Assembly: GCF_012113595.1 (NCBI RefSeq)
Contig: NZ_CP050831.1
Span: 806,001-870,000, forward strand
DNA from: Bacteroides faecium
GTDB taxonomy: Bacteria; Bacteroidota; Bacteroidia; Bacteroidales; Bacteroidaceae
Direction of reading: 5' to 3'
Length of the DNA: 64,000 bases
The notes under the pieces are model-generated. The model saw nothing but the letters and a program-made list of their open reading frames with translations. It was not told where the DNA came from and searched no databases. Both the position numbers and the translations under genes were made by a program. Below are positions 56,019 through 64,000 of this stretch, in pieces. Numbering within the stretch: position 1 is the stretch's first letter; the number at the start of each line of letters is the position of its first letter.

Positions 56019-57953
56019 TTATCTCCACCATCCCGGTAATTGTCTCAGATTAGTATTCTTATCAATATCATCTTGAGGAATCGGCCACCAATAACTAATA
56101 AATCTCCTAGTTTGATAGAGGGTACGTTTATAATATTCATCTCTTTCGGTACTCTTAGCCAAAGCATTCATTCCATAGAATTTTCCGTTCAAAGCTGTTT
56201 CGGCTTCTTTCCAACGACGTAAGTCATCAAAACGTATTCCAGCCTCACAGTTCAATTCTACGCGTCTTTCACGACGAATCAAATCGCGTAATTGAGCTTC
56301 TGTGACAGGTATTTGATCCATGCCTTTCCCATATTGAGGAATGCCCGCTCTATAACGGACTCTATTTATATAATCAAGGATTTCTGTCTCATTATCCGTA
56401 TATGTACCTGTTGCCACACTATATTCATATAATGATTCTGCATAGCTCAGATAAGCTTCTGCCAAGCGATAAAGAACTCCTTGACGTTTTTTATAAGTAC
56501 CACTGCTAGAAGCCGGAATTGCAGAAGGATCAACACGTTTACGTATCAAATACCCTGCACTAGGAGAGTCATGCGAAGGGCCACCATCTTCACCACCTGA
56601 GAAAAAGTTGGCAAACTTATTCTTTGCATTCGACTTATCTTTTCCCCAGTGGTATTCTTCATTATAAAGTACTGATATATAAAAACGAGGTTCACGACCG
56701 CAATACATTTTATATGTATTTTTAGGAACAATCACATGCTCTGTTTCCTGTTCAGTACCACCTTTTGTAGCATACATCCATGTAGTCTTATATGACTCGT
56801 CAACTGTAGAATATCCAGTCTCACTGTATCCTGACTCTGGGTTTATATTTGGAGTGGCTCCATCATTAGTATAACCCGTGATAGGTGCTAAACCATTTCT
56901 CATAAAGAACGCATCCACCAGTGATTGGGTTACACCAATAGCACCTGCACCACCCATACTACGAGGGTTAGCCTGACGGTCAAAATAACCTGCATCATCA
57001 TACGTCCGAGGGAAAAGGATTTCCATATTTCCTTGGTTATAACGTAACATCAATGCATTCTGATAAGATTGAAATGCATCTACATCATCTCCAATTGTCT
57101 CAATATACAATTTGTGCCCCGCCTTTTCAGCCTCATCTATCAGCAACTTATTAGCGTCAACAGCAGCCTTCCAACGTTCCGGTTTGAAGGTTGAATCAAA
57201 AATAGACACACCATCACAGTTCTTCATATTCACCATATCCGGGTCTTGATTGCCATTCACCAAAGGACTAGCAGCAAACGTCAACAGACGGGCACGCATA
57301 GCTAGACAAATAATAGAAGTAATACGTCCATATTTATTATCTTCATCATAATAAGCTGGTAACAATTTAGACGTTTCCAACAATTCATTTGCAGCCCAAT
57401 CCACCACTGTATTGAACGGCTCCTGCTTCAACAACAGGGTTTCACCTGTAATCTCTTCTGTAGCATCACGAATAATAGGAACAGCTCCATAAGTCATAGC
57501 CATCACAGCATGGAAGTAAGCTATGAAAAAGCGACATTCGGCTTTCATATAATTCACTTCTTTTTCTGTTACATCAGGAAGTGCATGCGCATATTTAATA
57601 AAAATGTATGCTTGACGAATACGCATAGGAAAAGTCTCCCAGTAATTTATTACGCCACCGCTTGCAGATGTCCAGTTTCCATTCTGATAAAGAATAGCCT
57701 TAAAGCCTTGTGATTCCCAACCAACAGAAGGTGCCAATTCGTCTGCTACCGCATCTGCGCCATCATAATTATAGAATTTAGGAGTAGCATTGTATATATA
57801 AGCCAACCAGCGTTCCATATTTGTTTTATTTTCAAATACAGTTTCCAATGTCAGCTGATCATCCGGCTCTTTGTCCAAATAGTCAGAACAAGAAGATAGA
57901 GAGAATATGGCAACTATGCCTAATGCTATAAATTTTCTTATTTTATTTTTCAT
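56019..57953 (-). CDS. susD: SusD/RagB-family outer-membrane nutrient-binding lipoprotein (PUL-B)
   Basis: 644 residues, lipobox LSSC (C22, IFSLSSCSDYLDKEPDD). Helical SusD fold: NMERWLAYIYNATPKFYNY near the N-terminus, MKAECRFFIAYFHAVMAMTYGAVPI in the TPR part, and at the C-terminus YRLAEAYLSYAESLYEY, LRDLIRRERRVELNCEAGIRFDDLRRW and WWPIPQDDIDKNTNLRQLPGWW. At 644 residues it is longer than the PUL-A SusD, the excess lying in the middle (about 330-470), which may reflect a different glycan. The susC gene is 11 bp upstream. Confidence 0.94.
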   Translation of the reverse strand: MKNKIRKFIALGIVAIFSLSSCSDYLDKEPDDQLTLETVFENKTNMERWLAYIYNATPKFYNYDGADAVADELAPSVGWESQGFKAILYQNGNWTSASGGVINYWETFPMRIRQAYIFIKYAHALPDVTEKEVNYMKAECRFFIAYFHAVMAMTYGAVPIIRDATEEITGETLLLKQEPFNTVVDWAANELLETSKLLPAYYDEDNKYGRITSIICLAMRARLLTFAASPLVNGNQDPDMVNMKNCDGVSIFDSTFKPERWKAAVDANKLLIDEAEKAGHKLYIETIGDDVDAFQSYQNALMLRYNQGNMEILFPRTYDDAGYFDRQANPRSMGGAGAIGVTQSLVDAFFMRNGLAPITGYTNDGATPNINPESGYSETGYSTVDESYKTTWMYATKGGTEQETEHVIVPKNTYKMYCGREPRFYISVLYNEEYHWGKDKSNAKNKFANFFSGGEDGGPSHDSPSAGYLIRKRVDPSAIPASSSGTYKKRQGVLYRLAEAYLSYAESLYEYSVATGTYTDNETEILDYINRVRYRAGIPQYGKGMDQIPVTEAQLRDLIRRERRVELNCEAGIRFDDLRRWKEAETALNGKFYGMNALAKSTERDEYYKRTLYQTRRFISYWWPIPQDDIDKNTNLRQLPGWWR

Positions 57954-57964
57954 ACTATCAATTC

Positions 57965-60900
57965 TTAAAATTTAATCTCAAAACCTGCTGATATAGATTT
58001 CATAGCCGGATAGACTGCACCGGTCCTCGAAGCACCAGTATCCGATGTTACTTCCGGATCCCACAAATCAAACTTAGAGAATGTCAGTAGATTAGAGCCT
58101 CTAACAAAAATACGCGCTCCTGAGATCAACATATTTTGCATCCATCTCTTCGGTAAAGAATATCCTAATTCTATATTTTTCATACGTAGGAAACTCATAT
58201 TACGCAACCACCATGTAGAACTTTGGCTATTATTAGCATTTGTACCATAATCTAAACGTGGATAGAAGACATCCTGACTAGGATTATCCACAGTCCAGCG
58301 GTCTTGATAGTTAGTAAAAATATTATAGGTCGTACCCTTATTTGATGCAGGAATAATATTACCGGAAAGGATATTCCATGTTCGTCCGATTCCTTGGAAT
58401 AATACCCCGAAATCTAGATCTTTCCACTTCATATTTAAGCCAAATCCATAAACGATTTCCGGATTTATCGGTCCCCCGATTGGAGATACGTCAAATGCAT
58501 CTATTTTTCCATCTTGATTAACATCTACATACTTAATATCTCCCGGACGTAATTTAGCTGTAAAGGTCTGTGCTGGAATACCTTCTTTCAATGTTCCGGC
58601 CGCAACATCAACGAAGTCATCATCCGTAAACAATCGCTCTGCGATATATCCTCTATTTTGCCCCGTCGGATATCCTGTTTGTGCACGATTGGTACCAACA
58701 ACAGCTGCCGGCTCATCTTTTTCTGTAATCTCATTATGAGCGTATGTAAGTGTCCCCATCAGACTCACAAACAAATTTTTATTAAACTGTTTATTAATGT
58801 TTAATGTGACCTCTGCCCCTTGATTCTTCATCTTACCATAATTATCCCATGGTTGTTTTATAAATCCGGCAGTTATTGGAATAGATTCACGAGGCATAAA
58901 AATATTGTGACGACGTTCGTCAAACAAATCAAATTGTAAGTCTACCATACCATTTAATAATCCTAACTCCAATCCTACATTCGCTTTGTTTACTACTTCC
59001 CAAGTCAAATTGGGTACTGCAAACTCACCTTCAGCCATACCATTACGATTATACCCGCTCTCGGTGCCCCAGTTGTATTGTTTCAAGTCATCCCATGAAT
59101 CGTTGATAGTAGAAAGATATGCAAAACGTCGTCCATTCAACGTAGCATTACCTGTTTGCCCATAAGATGCACGTAATTTCAATTTTGAGATGGTCTTACG
59201 AAGTGGCTGCATGAATGATTCTTCCGAAACAATCCAGCCAATAGCGCCTGAAGGAAAGAAACCATAACGCTTCCCCTTAGCAAAATTCTCAGAACCATTA
59301 TACCCAAAATTGAATTCCGCTATATATTTTCCTGAATATGTATATGATGCACGTCCTGCCATACCTTGTGTTCGATAAGGTAATTTCTCCCCTTTATCAA
59401 AATGGCGACGATTAAATAACAACATACCGGCTACTGCATGCTTTTCTGCAAATGTATGATCATAGGATAATGTCGCTTCCATATAAAGACTTTTAGTTCC
59501 ATAGGTTCCTGTAGATTCATGTCCCAATGTATTACTACCGTTTTCTTTTTTTGTCAACATTAATTCACCCTCTTCTGTTCTTCCGGAAGCTGCATTATAT
59601 ATATCAGGTTTCGTTGAACGCTTTACTGTTCCCGTAGAGTATCGGTCAAAAGAAAAGACACCTTTAACTTTTAATCCCGGTGTTATAAATTTCAGATCTT
59701 GCTCAAGTGAAAATAATGTTTCAATTTTACTGGCGCTAGTACGCTGGTATCCCATCTGGGTTGCCATTGCCCACACATTAGATTCTTCAGTTCCCGCAAT
59801 CTGTCCTGTAGAATATTGTGCAGGGAACTGGAATGGAACAGAGCGGAAAGCTCTATTAAAAATTTCACTAACACTCTGTGTTGTAGAATTACGGTCCTGC
59901 AAATATCCTCCGATATTAAAACGTAGCTGTGTAGTAGGAGATAGTTTTAAATCAACATTTGAACGAACATTATATCTCTGCAGTTTAATTGAAGGGTCCC
60001 ATTCACGTTTTTTATCACGCTCCAAAATACCACGTTCATTGTAAACTGCAGCCACAAATGAATAACGTAAAATCTCTGTACCACCAGAAATATCTACTGT
60101 CACACGTTGATTGGAAGCATGATCTTTAGATACTGCATCGACCCAATCCACATCCGGGTACAAATCCGGGTCATAGTTAGCCCGTGTTTTTGCGATTTTA
60201 TCAGTATATATAGGTCTCTGTCCTGTATCAATTAAAACATCATCCAATAACTGCATATAGTCAGCAGCTCCAATATATTCCGGTAATTTTATAGGTTGTG
60301 TCGCAGCAAACTCAGCTTTTACTGTTACTCGAGGTTTACCAACTTGTCCACGTTTTGTATTAATCAAAATAACGCCATTTGCACCACGTACCCCATAAAC
60401 AGCACTAGCAGCAGCATCTTTCAGCACTGAAAAAGATTCAATTTCTTCCGGATCAATATTATTTAATTCACGTTCAATTCCATCAACCAATACCAATGGG
60501 TCACCACCCACCTTCTGGAAAGTACTAATACCACGAATCCAAAAAGTAGAATTATCATATCCTGGTTCACCAGAACGTTGTACAGCCAATACACCCGCAA
60601 CTGTACCCGCTAAGTTATTACTCAACGAACGACTAGTAGACACTTTGAGTTTTGCAGGCTCAATTGTAGTAATAGATCCTACTACAGACTCTTTCTTTTG
60701 TGCACCGTAAGCTACGACTACGACTTCGTCCAACTGTCCTACATCTTCTACCATCTGTACGTTTACCACTTTCCGGTTATCAACAGTTTCTTCCTTAGGT
60801 ACAAAACCTATATAACGGAAAGAAAGAACTGACTTTTTTGTTGGGACAATGATACTATAATTACCATTCATATCCGTCAATGAATGCACTGTAGAGTCGT

Positions 60901-61366
60901 TTTTTAAGATGATTGTTACACCAATTAACGGCTCGCCTTTTTCATCTGAAACGTTACCTGTTACCTTTATACCTTTTTGTTGTGTAGCTTGCTGTACTTT
61001 AGGAGCTTCCGGAACTGAAATTGTAATCTGCCTTCCCGACATCTTATAATTTAACCCAGTTTCAGAGAACAATTCTTTCAATACAGCATCTATTTTCTTA
61101 TTGGAAACTGAAATGGAGACTTTGTTATTCAGATTTCTTTGAACATTTGCAGAGTAAATAAAAATATACTTACTATGCTTTTCGATATAATCTAAAATAT
61201 CTTTAACTGTAGCATTCTCATATTGTACAGAGAATAGATCTTCTTCGGAATTCCAACGAATGGAGTTAGCACCGAACGAAGAAAGTGGAATCATAAAAAA
61301 GACGTTTATAATGCAAAAAAGCTTAAGTCTTTTCTTTAAGTGTAAAAAAATACTTTTCTTTACCAT
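57965..61366 (-). CDS. susC: SusC-family TonB-dependent transporter with STN signalling domain (PUL-B)
   Basis: 1133 residues. Signal peptide about 1-33 (VFFMIPLSSFGANS), STN domain about 45-115 (ATVKDILDYIEKHSKYIFIYSANVQRNLNNKVSISVSN in two steps, ending YKMSGRQITISV), carboxypeptidase-regulatory-like domain about 132-210 (VTGNVSDEKGEPLIGVTI), then the SusC plug from DEVVVVAYGAQKKESVVGSI and a barrel that ends ISAGFEIKF. STN plus adjacent fecR and ECF sigma genes indicate trans-envelope signalling. The leader carries a plus-strand terminator that suggests an antisense RNA. Together with SusD it should import the PUL-B oligosaccharide. Confidence 0.95.
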   Translation of the reverse strand: MVKKSIFLHLKKRLKLFCIINVFFMIPLSSFGANSIRWNSEEDLFSVQYENATVKDILDYIEKHSKYIFIYSANVQRNLNNKVSISVSNKKIDAVLKELFSETGLNYKMSGRQITISVPEAPKVQQATQQKGIKVTGNVSDEKGEPLIGVTIILKNDSTVHSLTDMNGNYSIIVPTKKSVLSFRYIGFVPKEETVDNRKVVNVQMVEDVGQLDEVVVVAYGAQKKESVVGSITTIEPAKLKVSTSRSLSNNLAGTVAGVLAVQRSGEPGYDNSTFWIRGISTFQKVGGDPLVLVDGIERELNNIDPEEIESFSVLKDAAASAVYGVRGANGVILINTKRGQVGKPRVTVKAEFAATQPIKLPEYIGAADYMQLLDDVLIDTGQRPIYTDKIAKTRANYDPDLYPDVDWVDAVSKDHASNQRVTVDISGGTEILRYSFVAAVYNERGILERDKKREWDPSIKLQRYNVRSNVDLKLSPTTQLRFNIGGYLQDRNSTTQSVSEIFNRAFRSVPFQFPAQYSTGQIAGTEESNVWAMATQMGYQRTSASKIETLFSLEQDLKFITPGLKVKGVFSFDRYSTGTVKRSTKPDIYNAASGRTEEGELMLTKKENGSNTLGHESTGTYGTKSLYMEATLSYDHTFAEKHAVAGMLLFNRRHFDKGEKLPYRTQGMAGRASYTYSGKYIAEFNFGYNGSENFAKGKRYGFFPSGAIGWIVSEESFMQPLRKTISKLKLRASYGQTGNATLNGRRFAYLSTINDSWDDLKQYNWGTESGYNRNGMAEGEFAVPNLTWEVVNKANVGLELGLLNGMVDLQFDLFDERRHNIFMPRESIPITAGFIKQPWDNYGKMKNQGAEVTLNINKQFNKNLFVSLMGTLTYAHNEITEKDEPAAVVGTNRAQTGYPTGQNRGYIAERLFTDDDFVDVAAGTLKEGIPAQTFTAKLRPGDIKYVDVNQDGKIDAFDVSPIGGPINPEIVYGFGLNMKWKDLDFGVLFQGIGRTWNILSGNIIPASNKGTTYNIFTNYQDRWTVDNPSQDVFYPRLDYGTNANNSQSSTWWLRNMSFLRMKNIELGYSLPKRWMQNMLISGARIFVRGSNLLTFSKFDLWDPEVTSDTGASRTGAVYPAMKSISAGFEIKF

Positions 61367-61460
61367 AAAAATTTCTTTTTAGGTTAACAATTTTGGATTT
61401 ATTGATTTAACTAAGGAATTAATATCGGGTAAATACGGCAATATTTATCCGATTTTTTTT
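61360..61460 (+). ncRNA. Candidate cis-antisense sRNA at the PUL-B susC leader
   Basis: A strong plus-strand terminator (61424-61460) lies in the fecR-susC gap although no plus-strand gene is within 40 kb to its left in this region. A -7-like box TACTTTTC (61351-61358; one mismatch) would start a transcript near 61365, giving about 95 nt complementary to the susC leader. DonS-type antisense sRNAs are known at susC leaders of sigma/anti-sigma regulated Bacteroides PULs. The 5' end is inferred only. Confidence 0.35.
61424..61460 (+). terminator. Rho-independent terminator on the plus strand, antisense to PUL-B
   Basis: ATCGGGTAAATA / TATTTATCCGAT (one G-U pair), six-base loop CGGCAA, then T8. 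The polarity of the T-run fits only transcripts on the plus strand. Confidence 0.7.
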
Positions 61461-61524
61461 GTGTGTCATAACGGTTGTCTGTTCTTCATAGGCAAGCATA
61501 TTTAAAAGATTAATTAAAAAGTTT

Positions 61525-62640
61525 TTATTTATTCAAGTATATACTAGTATCACTTTTTTCTATCGTAAATGGCAGTGTCTGCTGAATACATTCAATCACC
61601 TCATCTATATCATCTTTCAAATCGAGTTTTCCATACACCTTTTCACTACCCACAACCGGGTCACATTGTATGGATATACCATAATAGATACTTAGTTTCT
61701 GGATAATTTGTGACAAATCATTACCATTCAATAGCATAATTCCATCTACCCAACTAATATACTCAGCCACATCCACTTTTTTCTGATAAGCAATCGCCCC
61801 ACCAGCTATATTCAACAAATCACATGGAGCTAATTGTGCTTTCTTCTCATTTTTATCTGTAACTTCTACCGAGCCTTCTACCAATACAATATTAGTTGCG
61901 CTCCCCTTATAATTGGAAATATTAAACTTCGTACCTAACACCCGCAAGTTAAAATCTTCGGACTCAACAATAAAAGGATGTTTTTTATCATGAGCAACCT
62001 CTAAAAAGACCTCTCCTTGAGCGTATATTTTACGAATATCACCCTTAAAACAACGAGGGTAAACGACTTTAGATTGAGAGTTTACAATTAAAAGAGTCCC
62101 ATCTGACAATTCTATCCGTGCTCTCTTACCGGGCGGGACAAGTAACTGATTATATTCCTGTTCATCCTTAACTTTTTCCTCATCTTCTTTAATAACCTGA
62201 GAATTCACTGCAACTTTCCCTTCTTTTGAATATTTGATAAAAGCATCTTCATCCAAGTTCAATTGCTTTTTAGCAGTTATGAGAGTCACTTCATCAACAG
62301 TCTGACTGTCCATTCCTTCTGCAATGGCTTGAAGATCAATATCATCATTTATAGTTTGATTCAAAAAATAAATGGCCGAAATACAAATTAGAATAGAAGC
62401 GGCAATAGAAGCAGAAGTTATCAAGAAATAGTTTCTTCTACGTCTCATTGCATCTTTTCGTATTTTCAGGCGTGTTTTCTCTATAATGGAAGAAGCATCT
62501 ATTTTTTCTTGTTTGCAGCTTTCCCAAAAGAATCTTAGTTTCTCACCCTCAGGCATAATAGTAAAATCATCCCCAAGTTTTTCTTGAGAATTCAGTTTAC
62601 CAAATAATCCAGCAAGGCGAAAGTATTCTTTCAAGTTCAT
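61525..62640 (-). CDS. FecR-family anti-sigma factor (PUL-B)
   Basis: 371 residues: cytoplasmic N-terminus (about 1-72) for sigma binding, a membrane helix near 73-93 (YFLITSASIAASILICISAIYF), a variable periplasmic linker with many Lys/Glu, the FecR domain (about 170-270; LLVPPGKRARIELSDGTLLIVN ... HPFIVESEDFNLRVLGTKFNISNY) and a DUF4974 C-terminal domain (VYGKLDLKDDIDEVIECIQQT). It is about 60 residues longer than the PUL-A FecR, the difference lying between the helix and the FecR domain. It relays the state of the STN-type SusC to the upstream ECF sigma factor. Confidence 0.92.
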   Translation of the reverse strand: MNLKEYFRLAGLFGKLNSQEKLGDDFTIMPEGEKLRFFWESCKQEKIDASSIIEKTRLKIRKDAMRRRRNYFLITSASIAASILICISAIYFLNQTINDDIDLQAIAEGMDSQTVDEVTLITAKKQLNLDEDAFIKYSKEGKVAVNSQVIKEDEEKVKDEQEYNQLLVPPGKRARIELSDGTLLIVNSQSKVVYPRCFKGDIRKIYAQGEVFLEVAHDKKHPFIVESEDFNLRVLGTKFNISNYKGSATNIVLVEGSVEVTDKNEKKAQLAPCDLLNIAGGAIAYQKKVDVAEYISWVDGIMLLNGNDLSQIIQKLSIYYGISIQCDPVVGSEKVYGKLDLKDDIDEVIECIQQTLPFTIEKSDTSIYLNK

Positions 62641-62802
62641 AATCTTTTTTAATGTTGTTCTATTATTAAAGACGCAACCTCAAAAAAAATCTCCTAGCCT
62701 AAAACAAACTTTTTTTCAAATTCATCAAAAGAAATACGAGAAGCAGATCAATTTCCTCATCAGGGATCTGATAATCAGAGATATAATACAAATAAAATAA
62801 AA

Positions 62803-63354
62803 TTATAATCTTCGAGAACGAATATTGAGATTCTCAGCAATTTTTTCTAAAGCAAAAGCTATATGATTATTGATAGTCTTCACAGATATATCCAATAAAT
62901 TAGCAATTTCTTTATAAGGCAATCCCTCAATTTTTGCTAAAAAAAAGACGTGTTTACATTTAGGTGGTAGTTTTTGGATAGCATCATTTATTTTTTCCAT
63001 CTCCTCCTTACTTATCATTTCCTCGTCCGGCGATTGAATCGGAGCGAATATAAAGTCTCCTATATCATCAAGTAAGACTTCAGCTTTTCCTGTTTCTTTC
63101 CTCAGATAAGAAATAGCCTTCCGGTAAGTTATTGTTTGTATCCAGGCATTCATGTTTTCTATTTCAGCCAAACCACTTCTATTTTTCCAAACTTCATAGA
63201 AAACATCACTTACAACCTCTTCAGCCGGTTCCTTTTGACCAATCAGAGCATAAACATAATGATATAAACGTGAAGAATGACATTCCATAAAACGACAAAA
63301 AGCCGCCTCGTCACCGTTCATAATTCTGTCTATGTCATTACTTTCAAGTTTCAC
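62803..63354 (-). CDS. ECF RNA polymerase sigma factor (PUL-B)
   Basis: 183 residues with region 2 (FMECHSSRLYHYVYALIG ... EEVVSDVFYEVWKNRSGL, then WIQTITYRKAISYLRKETG) and region 4 (LPPKCKHVFFLAKIEGLPYKEIANLLDISVKTINNHIAFALEKI). It should control the PUL-B susCDE operon together with the FecR protein encoded 162 bp downstream. A TATATTTG box lies about 42 bp before the ATG, so basal expression by the primary sigma factor is likely. Homologous to the PUL-A sigma factor but with a different recognition helix. Confidence 0.93.
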   Translation of the reverse strand: MKLESNDIDRIMNGDEAAFCRFMECHSSRLYHYVYALIGQKEPAEEVVSDVFYEVWKNRSGLAEIENMNAWIQTITYRKAISYLRKETGKAEVLLDDIGDFIFAPIQSPDEEMISKEEMEKINDAIQKLPPKCKHVFFLAKIEGLPYKEIANLLDISVKTINNHIAFALEKIAENLNIRSRRL

Positions 63355-63395
63355 GGAAGTGTTTTACAGATTATTTCTAATTAACAAAATTGGTT

Positions 63396-63403
63396 CAAAT
63401 ATA
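63396..63403 (-). promoter_or_regulatory. -7 box upstream of the PUL-B sigma gene
   Basis: TATATTTG on the minus strand matches TAnnTTTG. The -33 position is AT-rich without a clear TTTG. Confidence 0.5.
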
Positions 63404-63491
63404 GTAGTATATTAGGAAATATAAAAATAAACATCGAATAAAAAGTTATCAATTATAGAAAAGTTTCTACAATAAATACTATAATACCCGA

Positions 63492-64000
63492 TTATAGGAG
63501 TCGCTTACTTAAATAGCGTACCGGATACCAGACGGAAAGGAAGCCAACAGCTAAAACTGTTACAAAGACAAGCACTACATCCCAAGCATGAACACTTACC
63601 GGATAGGCGTCCACTACAAAAGTCCCACCACCTCCACCAAGCGAAATTACACCAAACTTCTGCTGGATGAAGCAAAGGAGCAGTCCTAAGACAATGCCGG
63701 TGACAGCACCAAAAAGAGAAATAAGCCGACCTTCAAATAGAAAGATACGGGAAATAAGTTTGTCGTCAGCTCCAAGACTACGTAAAGTCACAACATCATC
63801 TTTCTTGTCCAAAATCAACATGGAAAGAGAACCGATCACATTGAAACAGGCAATCATTAAGATAAAGGTCAGAAATAAATAGGAAATCAGTTTCTCTATC
63901 TCCATAATACGGAAAACATCAGCTTGTTGCTGAGAGCGGTTCTGAACTACAAAATCATTGCCGAGTATTTTTTCTATTTTAGATTGTACAGATGAAATAT
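63492..64000 (-). CDS. LolE/FtsX-type ABC transporter permease, 3' part only
   Basis: The frame is open to the right edge, so only the C-terminal 168 residues or so are present. Visible: IEKILGNDFVVQNRSQQQADVFRI, a membrane helix (YLFLTFILMIACFNVIGSLSML), the FtsX signature DKKDDVVTLRSLGADDKLISRIFLFEG, then two further helices ending in YPVRYLSKRLL. This order is the FtsX-like permease domain of lipoprotein-releasing (LolC/E) transporters, which move lipoproteins from the inner membrane towards the outer membrane. It marks the return to conserved genes on the right of the PULs. The gene ends about 90 bp before the sigma promoter. Confidence 0.85.
   Translation of the reverse strand, partial: ISSVQSKIEKILGNDFVVQNRSQQQADVFRIMEIEKLISYLFLTFILMIACFNVIGSLSMLILDKKDDVVTLRSLGADDKLISRIFLFEGRLISLFGAVTGIVLGLLLCFIQQKFGVISLGGGGGTFVVDAYPVSVHAWDVVLVFVTVLAVGFLSVWYPVRYLSKRLL

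Noticed and set aside
20111..63354. Recent horizontal transfer as a mobile element
   Set aside because: No integrase, transposase, conjugation gene or clear attachment repeat is found in or next to the PUL block within the window.

Overview
The window looks like a chromosomal segment of a human-gut Bacteroides (B. ovatus / B. xylanisolvens type). The grounds are Bacteroidota promoter architecture (TTTG, about 19 bp, TAnnTTTG), a one-gene SecDF fusion, several SusC/SusD/SusE outer-membrane sets, hybrid FecR/ECF-sigma regulation and LruC-domain lipoproteins. The species is inference.

Left part (1-19.5 kb), mostly core genome: two tandem LruC-domain surface proteins (the first cut by the window edge, the second frameshifted in an A7 run); an LtrA-family membrane protein and argS; an HU protein; an operon of two overlapping rhomboid proteases, an endonuclease/exonuclease/phosphatase-fold protein and a Dcp-type M3 peptidase; secDF; tRNA-Arg(CCT); korA-korB; and a 157-residue protein of unknown function behind a long, apparently structured leader.

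A gene-free stretch (about 19.5-20.1 kb) with strong inverted repeats separates this from the accessory region. From 20.1 to 63.4 kb everything is on the minus strand and forms two back-to-back polysaccharide utilization loci (PULs). Read in the direction of transcription, PUL-B (63.35 to 46.96 kb) has ECF sigma, FecR anti-sigma, SusC with STN domain, SusD, SusE, DUF4874/DUF4832 protein, DUF4886 protein with an Ig-like domain, a broken DUF4886 gene fused by deletion to the tail of a CE15 glucuronoyl esterase, GH3 and GH105. PUL-A (46.74 to 20.11 kb) has ECF sigma, FecR, a DUF4874/DUF4832 protein placed before susC, SusC, SusD, SusE, another DUF4874/DUF4832 protein, a secreted flavoprotein, a clan GH-D (GH36-like) hydrolase, then after an array of 22-bp direct repeats a CE7-like acetylesterase, GH2, two DUF4886 proteins and two GH3 enzymes. 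The DUF4886-DUF4886-GH3 module occurs in both PULs, which points to duplication.

Working model: SusC/D/E bind and import oligosaccharides; the STN domain of SusC signals to FecR, which frees the ECF sigma factor to activate the locus; secreted esterases and glycosidases finish depolymerisation. The enzyme mix (GH3, GH2, GH36-like, GH105, CE7, CE15 remnant, SGNH-like DUF4886) suggests an acylated, uronic-acid-containing plant or complex glycan; the substrate cannot be fixed from sequence. The most notable leads are three DUF4874/DUF4832 proteins that look like an uncharacterised clan GH-A-type glycosidase, the 22-bp palindromic-core array, a plus-strand terminator that suggests an antisense sRNA at the PUL-B susC leader, a riboswitch-like leader near 19.4 kb, and the DUF4886-CE15 deletion scar. 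The window closes with the end of a LolE/FtsX-type permease gene.
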